Origin: Ruminococcus sp. Phil11
GTDB lineage: Bacteria > Bacillota > Clostridia > Oscillospirales > Ruminococcaceae
Direction: 5' to 3'
Assembly (NCBI GenBank): GCA_001940925.1
Contig: MSGZ01000027.1
Span: forward strand, 62,001 to 126,000
DNA length: 64,000 nt
Part shown: positions 1-8,610 of the stretch, one piece after another
Layout of the letters: every line of letters begins with the position of its first letter
Position numbering within the stretch: the stretch's first letter is position 1
Notes under the pieces: model-generated
Seen by the model: only the letters and a program-made list of their open reading frames with translations
The model's database searches: none
Told to the model about the DNA's origin: nothing
Program-made: the position numbers and the translations under genes

Positions 1-1
1 G

Positions 2-109
2 CGTGATCAGGTCCGTCAGTACACCTCCGGCCAGAAGACCAGAGATGCTGCGATCGCTGACTTCAAGCAGGCTGTCTCCGACAAGCTCGCTATCGATGCA
101 GAGGACTAA
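2..109 (+). CDS. C-terminal end of an ABC sugar transporter solute-binding protein (partial, enters from the left edge)
   Basis: Open frame from base 2 reads RDQVRQYTSGQKTRDAAIADFKQAVSDKLAIDAED* ending TAA 107-109; directly upstream of two MalF/MalG-type permeases. Confidence 0.6.
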   Translation, partial: RDQVRQYTSGQKTRDAAIADFKQAVSDKLAIDAED

Positions 110-202
110 TACTCTGTAATCCCAAGAGAAATCTGCTGCGAAGGGAGCAGGCAGGATCCATGCTGTCTGCTCCCTGACAGCAAATGAGAGGAGGCGTTTT
201 CT

Positions 203-1198
203 TTGAAGTCGGCACAAAGTCGGATTAAAAGCATCTCGAATGCGAAATACGGCTATTTGTTCATCATTCCGTTCGTGCTCGTATATCTCATCTTCCATTT
301 CTACCCGACGATCTATACGACTGTTCTCGGTTTCACGGATTGTAAGGGTCTGAATAATACGGAATGGAATCTTCTGAAGGGCAATATCTTCGCGAACTAC
401 CAGTCGATCCTTCAGAACAAGTCCTTCCAGACGGCGGTGAAGAATACGGTCGTCATTTGGATTATGAACTTTATCCCGCAGATCACACTTGCGATGCTTC
501 TGACTGCTTGGTTCACTGCAAGACGCATCACTGTAAAGGGTCAGGGTATTTTCAAGGTGATCTTTTACATGCCGAATATTATTACGGCGGCAACGATTGC
601 AATTCTGTTCCACGCACTTTTCAGCTATCCGACCGGTCCTGTCAATGACCTTCTGACCAAGAGACTCGGTATTCTGGACAGCTCCTACAACTTCTTTATC
701 AGCAAAGCGGCCTCAAAGATCATTGTTGCGTTCATCCAGTTCTGGACTTGGTACGGCTATACGATGATCATTCTGATTTCGGGCGTGTTGGGCATTAACC
801 CGGATATCTACGAGGCAGCTGATATCGACGGCGCAAACGGCGTGCAGATCTTCTTCCGGATCACGATCCCGAACCTGAAGACCGTTCTGCTGTTTACGCT
901 CGTCACCTCCCTGATCGGCGGTCTCAACATGTTCGATATCCCGAAACTGTATTTGAACGGCGGTCCGGATAACTCTACCAAAACGGCATCTGTGTTCATT
1001 TATGAACAGGCTTTCTCCGGAAAGTATCTTTACAACCGCGCATCGGCAGCAAGTATGCTGATGTTTATTGTGATCGCGATTTGCTCTGCAATCCTGTTCT
1101 ATCTCATGCGTGATAAGGACGCGGCAGCGCTTGCGAAGCTCAAGAAGCAGGAACGTAAGGCCGCTGCACAGCGTGCGAAATCGCAGACTTGGAGATAA
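203..1198 (+). CDS. Carbohydrate ABC transporter permease (MalF/UgpA type)
   Basis: 331 aa multi-TM ORF with the EAA-type loop (YEAADIDGANGVQIFFRITIPNLK); TTG start at 203 preceded by GAGAGGAGG. Confidence 0.9.
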   Translation: MKSAQSRIKSISNAKYGYLFIIPFVLVYLIFHFYPTIYTTVLGFTDCKGLNNTEWNLLKGNIFANYQSILQNKSFQTAVKNTVVIWIMNFIPQITLAMLLTAWFTARRITVKGQGIFKVIFYMPNIITAATIAILFHALFSYPTGPVNDLLTKRLGILDSSYNFFISKAASKIIVAFIQFWTWYGYTMIILISGVLGINPDIYEAADIDGANGVQIFFRITIPNLKTVLLFTLVTSLIGGLNMFDIPKLYLNGGPDNSTKTASVFIYEQAFSGKYLYNRASAASMLMFIVIAICSAILFYLMRDKDAAALAKLKKQERKAAAQRAKSQTWR

Positions 1199-1207
1199 GG
1201 GGGGATT

Positions 1208-2083
1208 GTGATGGCAAAAACGAATTACGATGAGCCGAAGTCGGCAAAAGGACCCCTGTTCTACGGGTACAAGGTTTTTCAGTATGTATTTCTGATTTTC
1301 CTTGCGATCATGAGCTTACTTCCGTTTGTGATCATGATCATCAATGCGACGAGAAGCAGAAGCCAGATCGAATCCCATGCGATCTCGCTGATCCCGGGTA
1401 CGAACCTCGCAACGAACTGGAAGGTTTTTACAGGTAAATCCTTCAATGTTACGACCGGTTTCATTAACTCGATCATCGTTTCGACGGGTGCAACGATCTG
1501 TTCCGTTTACTTCTCGACGATGACAGCATTCGCCATTGTTGCGTATGACTGGAAATTCAAAAAGGCATTTTTCGCGTTTATCATGGCGGTTCTGATGATT
1601 CCGCCTCAGGTCACGTCGATCGGTATGTATCAGTTTATGTACAGCATCGGCATGACGAACAAGCTCTTTGCGCTGATCATCCCCGCGGTTGCGGCTCCGT
1701 CAACAGTGTTCTTCATGCGACAATATATGTCCGGTGCACTGCCGATGGAGATCCTGCAGTCTGCACGAATCGACGGCGCGGGCGAGTTCCGCATATTCAA
1801 TCAGATAGCACTCCCGATGATGAAGCCGGCTATGGCGACGCAGGCGATCTTCGCTTTCGTTTCCAGCTGGAACAACCTGTTCCTCCCGCTGATCCTTCTG
1901 ACCGACAAGAAGAAGTTTACAATGCCGATCATGGTCAGCCAGCTGAACGGCGACATCTACAAGACGGAGTACGGCGCGGTCTATCTTGGTTTGACGCTGA
2001 CCGTTCTCCCGCTGTTTGTTATCTATTTCCTGTTGTCAAAATATATCATCGCCGGTGTTGCACTTGGCGGTGTTAAGGAGTAA
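1208..2083 (+). CDS. Carbohydrate ABC transporter permease (MalG/UgpE type)
   Basis: 291 aa ORF with EAA-type loop (LQSARIDGAGEFRIFNQIALPMMKPA), next to the MalF-type permease. Confidence 0.9.
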   Translation: MMAKTNYDEPKSAKGPLFYGYKVFQYVFLIFLAIMSLLPFVIMIINATRSRSQIESHAISLIPGTNLATNWKVFTGKSFNVTTGFINSIIVSTGATICSVYFSTMTAFAIVAYDWKFKKAFFAFIMAVLMIPPQVTSIGMYQFMYSIGMTNKLFALIIPAVAAPSTVFFMRQYMSGALPMEILQSARIDGAGEFRIFNQIALPMMKPAMATQAIFAFVSSWNNLFLPLILLTDKKKFTMPIMVSQLNGDIYKTEYGAVYLGLTLTVLPLFVIYFLLSKYIIAGVALGGVKE

Positions 2084-2135
2084 TCCTCCTTCACTCCTTT
2101 TTTGGCAATCGGAGCAATTTCGGTTCAATCCGAAG

Positions 2136-2169
2136 TACCCCTGACCGGAAGCTGCGCCGGTCAGGGGTA
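2136..2169 (+). terminator. Strong hairpin after the sugar ABC operon, probable terminator
   Basis: Perfect 13-bp stem TACCCCTGACCGG / CCGGTCAGGGGTA with an 8-nt loop; only a modest U-rich tail. Confidence 0.65.
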
Positions 2170-2198
2170 TATTGTTTCCGGACCCCGGCGCGGAGCCC

Positions 2199-2312
2199 GG
2201 CGCGGAGCCCGCGCTGGCATTTTCCTCCGGGGGCGGGGAGCGAACCTCTCCCCGCAATCGCAATTCACGCCGCTAAAGCGGCTTCTTTGGCTTTTCTGCT
2301 CCCAGCGCTGAA
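2199..2312 (-). repeat. Intergenic hairpin-containing repeat, copy A
   Basis: Reverse complement aligns with copies B, C and D (CCAAAGAAGCCGC..GCGGCGTGAA..CCCCGGAGG..GCC..GCGCGGGCTCCGCGC). Confidence 0.75.
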
Positions 2313-2416
2313 GCCCGCCGCAAGCCTCCCGTGAAGGGACTGGGGAACGAGAAACAGTGGAAGGCTCAAACTGTGGAATCATCTCCAAAACACTGTTATA
2401 TTGTCATTGAAAAAGC

Positions 2417-2446
2417 AAAAGTTGCACTGAAACGTGCAACTTTTTT
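2417..2446 (+). terminator. Rho-independent terminator-like hairpin
   Basis: AAAAGTTGCAC TGAAAC GTGCAAC TTTTTT. Confidence 0.7.
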
Positions 2447-2614
2447 CGTTTTCTGCACCCTTTGCAGAAAGCGATACGGGCACTGACGGCATCCGGGATT
2501 CGGGTGCCGGAGTGCGCCGGCAGGCGCGCCGAGGGCGGAGCGATGTATTAGGGCACGCGATCTCCGCGGACGGCCGAAGACAGGATGCGCTTTTGGAACC
2601 TTGACAACTGAATA

Positions 2615-2728
2615 GCGCGGAGCCCGCGCTGGCATTTCCCTCCGGAGACGGTTGGCGAACCTCTCCCAGCATTCGGAGCACACGCCGCGTGGCGGCTTCT
2701 GAAAGGTCACTTCTCCTAATGCTGAAGC
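2615..2728 (-). repeat. Intergenic hairpin-containing repeat, copy B
   Basis: Reverse complement shares the GCCGC-n3-GCGGC hairpin, CCGGAGGGAAATGCCAGC and GCGCGGgctCCGCGC with copy A. Confidence 0.75.
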
Positions 2729-2758
2729 TTGCCGAAAACGAATCTGTCAATAAACAAA

Positions 2759-2784
2759 GGACGCCGATTGCAGTATCAGCGTCC
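2759..2784 (-). terminator. Terminator-like hairpin, near-identical in reverse complement to the one at 47966
   Basis: GGACGC CGATTGCAGTATCA GCGTCC flanked by A-rich and T-rich ends. Confidence 0.6.
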
Positions 2785-2832
2785 CTTTTGTTATACATAA
2801 CGGGGTCTGGGGACTGGTCCCCAGCGGAGTTC

Positions 2833-2860
2833 AACATGAAGAAACAAGTTTCTTCATGTT
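2833..2860 (-). terminator. Terminator-like hairpin downstream of the GTPase pair
   Basis: Perfect 12-bp stem AACATGAAGAAA CAAG TTTCTTCATGTT. Confidence 0.55.
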
Positions 2861-2900
2861 TAGGCGGAGCCCCATTCCGGATACATCGCGAAGCGATACC

Positions 2901-3860
2901 TTAATAGAACGTCGCGACCTCCTGCTCGGGCGGGTCGGCGTCGGCGAGCTTGGTGACATGCAGCATCGGGACGAAAACGCCCTGCATTTGATTGAACCGT
3001 ACCTCGATCGCGCCGGAGACCATGATCCAGTGATTCTTGCGCGGCTTGAACGGTCTGCCGTACTGCGCGGCGATCCAGCTGTACTGGATATCCTCAACGC
3101 AGCAGGTCATGATATGCCTGCCGACTGCAAAGATATTCGGCGGGAAGGTCGGGTTCTTGACGGCCAGCGCGCGGAATGTGACCGTCTTGTTCTCGTATTT
3201 TTTCGCGTCCTCCATGAGATCACGGTAAAACAGCGCGAAGTCGCGATCCTCGATCACGATATTTTTCGCATTGACGTCAAACGGCAGCGGATCCTCGATA
3301 TCGTCAAAGACCGCATCGCCGTTCGGCATTTCGTAGTAGATATCGGCTCTGCGGGTGACGCCGCGGACGATCTGATGATACGGCATGGTGTCCTCGCCGT
3401 CTTTGATGCGATTGAAATAGACGAGCTCTGCCATGTTGAGCTTATCCACGACAAGGCTGCGCATGTTCTGATTGTAGTTCATGAATGTGGTCGCATCCGC
3501 GATCAGCACGGCCTGATAGACCGCCCAGTCATCGGGCAGCGCCTCAAACAGAGACTGGATCTGCCACATGCCGTTATATTCGATCATGACGCGCTGTGCG
3601 CCGCATTCCTTCGCAAGCTTTTCGAGGTTGCGCTCGTTCAGGTCGCTGATGTCCTCGATGACGCGCATATGGATATCGAGCTCGTCAAAGCGGGAGGTAT
3701 CGTATTCCTCCATGCCCTCCTCACAGACCAGCAGCAGGGTGCGTTCGCTGTTCGTGAACTGTGCGTCCTCAAGCGCATCCTGCATGAACTTTGTCTTGCC
3801 TGCTTCGAGAAAGCCGAGGAACAGGTAAACCGGGATAAATTCCTGCTGATTGTTCGGCAT
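2901..3860 (-). CDS. G3E/CobW-like GTPase with a TIGR03943/DUF1980-like C-terminal region
   Basis: N-terminal P-loop GFLEAGKTKF; C-terminal KTVTFRALAVKNPTFPPNIFAVGRHIMTCCVEDIQ resembles YcgQ/TIGR03943 C-termini. ATG at 3860 preceded by AAGGAGGAAGCC, preferred over GTG 3881. Confidence 0.7.
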   Translation of the reverse strand: MPNNQQEFIPVYLFLGFLEAGKTKFMQDALEDAQFTNSERTLLLVCEEGMEEYDTSRFDELDIHMRVIEDISDLNERNLEKLAKECGAQRVMIEYNGMWQIQSLFEALPDDWAVYQAVLIADATTFMNYNQNMRSLVVDKLNMAELVYFNRIKDGEDTMPYHQIVRGVTRRADIYYEMPNGDAVFDDIEDPLPFDVNAKNIVIEDRDFALFYRDLMEDAKKYENKTVTFRALAVKNPTFPPNIFAVGRHIMTCCVEDIQYSWIAAQYGRPFKPRKNHWIMVSGAIEVRFNQMQGVFVPMLHVTKLADADPPEQEVATFY

Positions 3861-3870
3861 GGCTTCCTCC

Positions 3871-5073
3871 TTATTCTGCACAGAACAGCTTTGCGATTGC
3901 AGCTTCGTTCAGCTTGGAGCCGATCACGCACAGTCTGCCGGTCGGTTCCGCGGTGCCGGTGCGGACATCCGGCGTACCGGGCACGTAGTCAAAGTGGATC
4001 CACTGACCGTTTTCGCCCTTGACGATGCCCTTTGCGCGCAGCACCATGCCGAAGGTCTCCGCATCGGAGAGTGCCTCCAGTGCCGCGGTGATTGCTTCTG
4101 CGGTGTAGGTGTTCGGCGTTTCGATGCCCCAGCTCGTAAACACCTCGTCCGCGTGATGATGATGCTCGTGGTCGTGATCGTGGCAGCCGCAGGTGCAGTC
4201 CGGGCCGTGGTCATGATGATGCTCGTGCTCATTATGGTCATGGTGATGCTCGTGCTCATCGTGGTCGTGGTGATGCTCATGCTCATCGTGGTCGTGATGA
4301 TGATGCTCGTGCTCGTCATGGTCGTGGTGGTGATGCTCGTGCTCGTCGTGGTCATGGTGATGCTCGTGCTCATCATGGTCATGGTGGTGATGCTCATGCT
4401 CGTCATCATCATGATCATGGTGGTGGTGATGATGATGCGTCTCCTCCTCCAGCAGAGCCTTCAGCTCGTCATCGAGCGTGTTTTTCTGTGTCATGGAGGC
4501 GATCAGCTGTGCGCCGGTCAGCTCGTCCCATTCGGTCGTGACGATCGGCGCGGCGGGGTTCAGCTCCCGCAGACGCTGTACGGTATCATGCAGCTGCGAT
4601 TCGGTCTGGCCGGCCGTGTGGCTCAGGATCAGGCAGCTTGCGTAGGTGATCTGGTTGTTGAAGAACTCGCCGAAGTTCTTTTGATACATCTTGCATTTTT
4701 TCGCATCGACGACCGTGGTGAAGCCGTCCAGCTCAACGTCCTGCATGTGCAGATTCTGCACTGCGCTGATGACGTCGCTCAGCTTGCCGACGCCCGACGG
4801 CTCAATGAGGATGCGGTCAGGGTGGTATTCTTCGAGCACCTGCTGAAGTGCCTTGCCGAAGTCTCCGACGAGGCTGCAGCAGATACAGCCGGAGTTCATC
4901 TCGTTGATCCGGATGCCTGCTTCCTTGAGGAAACCGCCGTCAATGCCGATCTGCCCGAATTCGTTTTCGATCAGCACGAGCTTTTCGCCCTGATAGCCGT
5001 CCTTGATGAGCTTCTTGATGAGCGTGGTCTTGCCGGCTCCGAGAAAGCCCGAAAAAATGGTGATTTTGGTCAT
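3871..5073 (-). CDS. COG0523/CobW-family GTPase, metallochaperone-like, with a His-rich repeat
   Basis: MTKITIFSGFLGAGKTTLIKKL P-loop, CICC motif (GCICCSLVGDF), long HEHHHHDHDEHEHHHDHD tract. The ORF track start (5238) lies upstream of the promoter, so 5073 is preferred. Confidence 0.92.
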   Translation of the reverse strand: MTKITIFSGFLGAGKTTLIKKLIKDGYQGEKLVLIENEFGQIGIDGGFLKEAGIRINEMNSGCICCSLVGDFGKALQQVLEEYHPDRILIEPSGVGKLSDVISAVQNLHMQDVELDGFTTVVDAKKCKMYQKNFGEFFNNQITYASCLILSHTAGQTESQLHDTVQRLRELNPAAPIVTTEWDELTGAQLIASMTQKNTLDDELKALLEEETHHHHHHHDHDDDEHEHHHHDHDEHEHHHDHDEHEHHHHDHDEHEHHHHDHDEHEHHHDHDEHEHHHDHNEHEHHHDHGPDCTCGCHDHDHEHHHHADEVFTSWGIETPNTYTAEAITAALEALSDAETFGMVLRAKGIVKGENGQWIHFDYVPGTPDVRTGTAEPTGRLCVIGSKLNEAAIAKLFCAE

Positions 5074-5133
5074 GATATCGCACTTCTTTCTATGAAACTG
5101 TAAAACGCCGCCGATTTTTCGGCATACGAATAT

Positions 5134-5162
5134 ATTATAGCACATTCTCACTGGAAATTCAA
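5134..5162 (-). promoter_or_regulatory. Sigma-A-type promoter for the GTPase pair
   Basis: Minus strand TTGAAT - 17 nt - TATAAT with TGTGC immediately before the -10. Confidence 0.65.
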
Positions 5163-5307
5163 TGGGAGAACGGTGAAAATTTACAGGCCGCGCTGCATGG
5201 GAGTAAAAACGGCGGTGTGCCCTTCGGGCATATTTCAAAAATGATCGCCGAAGGCGATACCGCGATTATTCACTCTTCATTATTCCTTATTCACCATTCA
5301 CTAAAAA

Positions 5308-5411
5308 GCTGGGAGCAGTAACTCCAAAGAAGCCGCTCCGCGGTGTGAACTGCGAATGTTGGGAGAGCTTCGCTTCCCGTCCCCGGAGGGAAACGGCCGC
5401 GGGGGCTCCCC
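5308..5411 (+). repeat. Intergenic hairpin-containing repeat, copy C
   Basis: Tandem with copy D at an offset of 104 bp; shared GCTGGGAGCAGTAACTCCAAAGAAGCCGCTCCGCGG(T/C)GTGAACTGCGAATGTTGGGAG. Confidence 0.85.
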
Positions 5412-5517
5412 GCTGGGAGCAGTAACTCCAAAGAAGCCGCTCCGCGGCGTGAACTGCGAATGTTGGGAGTTCTCTGCTCACCGTCCCCGGAGGAAATCGC
5501 CAGCGGGGGCTCCCCGC
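5412..5517 (+). repeat. Intergenic hairpin-containing repeat, copy D
   Basis: Tandem with copy C; ends in GCGGGGgctCCCCGC. Confidence 0.85.
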
Positions 5518-5555
5518 CAAGGTATGAACATTTCGTGAAATTGAAGCCGCAGGGC

Positions 5556-5584
5556 TTTCTTTTTTTTTTGATTTGTGCTATAAT
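5556..5584 (+). promoter_or_regulatory. Promoter for the activase-like gene
   Basis: TTTCTT - 17 nt - TATAAT with TGTGC preceding the -10; the -35 is weak. Confidence 0.5.
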
Positions 5585-5628
5585 AGTAAAGTATCATGCC
5601 GTACTATGCGGCAAAGGAGGTCAAAGAG

Positions 5629-8598
5629 TTGAGTCAGCCTGTATATGCACTCGGAATTGACGTCGGATCCACGACCGTCAAGACCGTTGTGATCGACGAT
5701 AACAAGCAGATTCTGTCAAGCTGCTACCAGCGGCATCTGTCCCGCGTGCGGGAGACCGTGGCGGAGCAGATCGAAGCACTGCAGCAGAAATTTCCGGATG
5801 CACTGTTCCGCATCTGCATCACCGGCTCTGCGGGACTGGGTCTTGCGCAGAGCGCCGGCATTTCCTTTGTGCAGGAGGTGCACGCCGCGTTTCTCGCGGT
5901 GAAATCGGATTATCCGGAGGCGGATGTCGTCATTGAGCTGGGCGGTGAGGACGCCAAGATGATCTTCCTGACCGGCGGCGTGGAGCAGCGCATGAACGGC
6001 TCCTGCGCAGGCGGCACCGGCGCGTTCATCGACCAGATGGCGACGCTGCTCGGCATCACCGCCGACGAGCTGGACAGGATCTCACTGCAGGCAGAAAAGC
6101 GTTATCCGATTGCGTCGCGCTGCGGCGTGTTCGCAAAATCCGATATCCAGCCGCTGCTCAATCAGGGTGCGCGGCGAGAGGATATTGCGGCAAGTATTTT
6201 TCAGGCTGTTGTCGATCAGACCGTTTCGGGTCTTGCGCAGGGCAGAACGATCGAAGGCACCGTGCTGTTTCTCGGCGGACCGCTTTCCTTCCTGAAAGGA
6301 CTGCGGGAGGCGTTCGTCCGGACGCTGAAGCTTGATGACGCACACGCGATCTTCCCGGAAAATGCGCCGGTTTTCGTCGCCTACGGCTGCGCGATGTATG
6401 CGGCACAGTCCTGCACGCCCGTGACGCTTGCGGAGGCCGCAGAGCAGATCGCGAATGCAGAGACCGGCGGCAATACCGTCACCGGCGAGCCGCTGTTCCG
6501 CTCCCGCAAGGAATACGAACAGTTTATCGAACGGCACAAGGCGCATGACCTGCCCTTTGCCGATCTGCGCACGACGACCGGCAATGCCTATCTCGGCATC
6601 GACGCGGGCTCGACCACGACAAAGCTCGTGCTCATTACCGAAAACGGCGACCTGCTGTATCAGTATTACGCGGCGAACCGCGGCCAGCCGCTCGACCGCA
6701 TCGTCAAGCAGCTGAAAAAGATCTACGCGGACAAGAACCCCGATCTGCATATCCGTGCATCAGCGGTCACCGGCTACGGCGAGGACTTTATCCGTGCGGG
6801 TCTCGGCATTGACTTCGGCATCGTGGAGACCGTCGCGCATTTCAAGGCCGCATCGTATTTCTGCCCGGACGTCGATTTCATCATGGATATCGGCGGGCAG
6901 GATATCAAATGCTTCAAAATACGCAATCACAGCATCGACAGCATCATGCTGAACGAGGCATGTTCCTCGGGCTGCGGTTCGTTTATCCAGAGCTTTGCGC
7001 AGGCACTCGGCTACGAGATCGCGGATTTCTCCGAGCTCGGCCTGTTTGCGGAGCACCCGGTCGATCTCGGCTCCCGCTGCACCGTGTTTATGAACAGCTC
7101 GGTCAAGCAGGCGCAGAAGGACGGCGCAACGGTCGAGGATATCTCCGCCGGCCTGTCGTCCTCGATCATCAAGAATGCGGTCTATAAGGTCATCCGCGCG
7201 AAATCCGTCGAGGAGCTCGGCGAGAACATCGTCGTGCAGGGCGGCACCTTCCTGAATGACGCCGTGCTGCGGTCGTTTGAAATGGAGCTCGGCAGAGACG
7301 TCATCCGTCCGGCGATCTCCGGCCTGATGGGCGCATTCGGCGCGGCACTCTACGCAAAGGAGCACACCCCCGCGGAGACGAAAACGATCACCGCGGAAGC
7401 ACTTGCCGATTTCAGCTATCAGACCCGCAGCGCAAAATGCGGCGGCTGTACCGCACACTGTGCACTGAACGTCGTCATTTTCCCGGACGGCAGCCGCTAT
7501 ATCTCCGGCAACCGCTGCGAAAAGGGCGCGGGCAAGACCAAAACCGACGAGATCCCGTCGCTTTACGACTTCAAATACAACCTGATTCTGCAGCAGGCAG
7601 AGAAGAAGCCCGCGGGCGAACCGGTCGGCACGGTCGGCCTGCCGCTGGCACTTTCGTACTACGAGCAGATGCCGCTCTGGGCGGAGCTGTTCACGCAGCT
7701 CGGCTTTGCGGTGAAGCTTTCGCATGAGAGCGACCGCGAGATGTACTACAAGGGGCAGCACACGATCCCCTCGGATACGGTCTGCTATCCGGCAAAGCTT
7801 GCGCACGGACATATCGAGGATCTGCTCAGTCAGGGCGTTGATTTTATCTTCTGGCCGTGCATGAGCTACAATTTTGACGAGGGCAGCAGCGACAATCACT
7901 ACAACTGCCCGGTCGTTGCGTATTATCCGGAGCTGCTGCGCGCCAACAACAGCAAGCTGACAGAGGACAATTTCATCACGCCTTATATGGACCTGAACCG
8001 CAAAAAGGGCGTGTATCTCGCGCTGAAGCATGCGCTTGCAAAATACCGCATCCCGGCCGCAAAGCTGAAGGCCGCGATCGAAGCGGGCTTTGCCGCGCAG
8101 GACAGCTACCGCAGCAGCGTCGCGGCGGAAGCGCAGCGCATCATTGAGACGGCGCGCGCCGAGGGCAGAAAGATCATCGTCCTCGCCGGCAGACCGTACC
8201 ACATCGACAAGGAGATTAACCACGGCGTTCACAAGCTGATCGCAAGCCTCGGCATGGCGGTCATCTCGGAGGATTCCGTTGCTGCACTTGCAGAATCCGG
8301 AAAGCTCGGTGTCCTGAACCAGTGGACATACCACTCCCGACTCTACCGTGCGGCGAACTACGTCATCGGCCAGCCGGATATGCAGCTGGTGCAGCTCGTG
8401 TCGTTCGGCTGCGGCATCGACGCGGTCACGACTGACGAGGTACGCGCGATCCTCGAACGCGGCGGCAAGCTGTATACGCAGCTGAAAATCGACGAGATCA
8501 ACAATCTCGGTGCCGCGAAGATCCGCCTGCGCTCGCTGGTCGCGGCCATGGAGGAAAGCCCTGCGGCCGTCCCCGCACCGGAACCCGTCACCGTCTAA
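5629..8598 (+). CDS. 2-hydroxyacyl-CoA dehydratase activase-like protein (tandem BadF/BadG/BcrA/BcrD ATPase domains plus DUF2229-like region)
   Basis: Two ASKHA phosphate motifs (GIDVGSTTVKTVVID and GIDAGSTTTKLVLIT), NGSCAGGTGAFIDQMA and SSGCGSFIQSFAQALG motifs. TTG at 5629 sits 8 nt after AAGGAGG, better than ATG 5596. Confidence 0.88.
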   Translation: MSQPVYALGIDVGSTTVKTVVIDDNKQILSSCYQRHLSRVRETVAEQIEALQQKFPDALFRICITGSAGLGLAQSAGISFVQEVHAAFLAVKSDYPEADVVIELGGEDAKMIFLTGGVEQRMNGSCAGGTGAFIDQMATLLGITADELDRISLQAEKRYPIASRCGVFAKSDIQPLLNQGARREDIAASIFQAVVDQTVSGLAQGRTIEGTVLFLGGPLSFLKGLREAFVRTLKLDDAHAIFPENAPVFVAYGCAMYAAQSCTPVTLAEAAEQIANAETGGNTVTGEPLFRSRKEYEQFIERHKAHDLPFADLRTTTGNAYLGIDAGSTTTKLVLITENGDLLYQYYAANRGQPLDRIVKQLKKIYADKNPDLHIRASAVTGYGEDFIRAGLGIDFGIVETVAHFKAASYFCPDVDFIMDIGGQDIKCFKIRNHSIDSIMLNEACSSGCGSFIQSFAQALGYEIADFSELGLFAEHPVDLGSRCTVFMNSSVKQAQKDGATVEDISAGLSSSIIKNAVYKVIRAKSVEELGENIVVQGGTFLNDAVLRSFEMELGRDVIRPAISGLMGAFGAALYAKEHTPAETKTITAEALADFSYQTRSAKCGGCTAHCALNVVIFPDGSRYISGNRCEKGAGKTKTDEIPSLYDFKYNLILQQAEKKPAGEPVGTVGLPLALSYYEQMPLWAELFTQLGFAVKLSHESDREMYYKGQHTIPSDTVCYPAKLAHGHIEDLLSQGVDFIFWPCMSYNFDEGSSDNHYNCPVVAYYPELLRANNSKLTEDNFITPYMDLNRKKGVYLALKHALAKYRIPAAKLKAAIEAGFAAQDSYRSSVAAEAQRIIETARAEGRKIIVLAGRPYHIDKEINHGVHKLIASLGMAVISEDSVAALAESGKLGVLNQWTYHSRLYRAANYVIGQPDMQLVQLVSFGCGIDAVTTDEVRAILERGGKLYTQLKIDEINNLGAAKIRLRSLVAAMEESPAAVPAPEPVTV

Positions 8599-8610
8599 CA
8601 TGGAGAAGCT

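Noticed and set aside
2036-2904. Cluster of small overlapping ORFs on both strands (Arg/Pro/Ala-rich)
   Set aside because: Generated by GC-rich intergenic repeats and hairpins; no SDs or conserved motifs; translations merely restate the repeat.
4138-4440. Periodic repeats considered as a CRISPR array or minisatellite
   Set aside because: The period follows codon structure of a His-rich in-frame domain and there are no unique spacers.
3850-5103. 417-aa plus-strand ORF with a VMMMLVLIMVMVMLV hydrophobic run
   Set aside because: It is the reverse-strand reading of the His/Asp/Glu repeat; the minus strand has P-loop, CxCC motif, SD and promoter.
5287-5538. Short ORFs (e.g. MLGELRFPSPEGNGRGGSPLGAVTPKKPLRG)
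   Set aside because: Translations of the tandem repeat copies C and D; better explained as non-coding structure.
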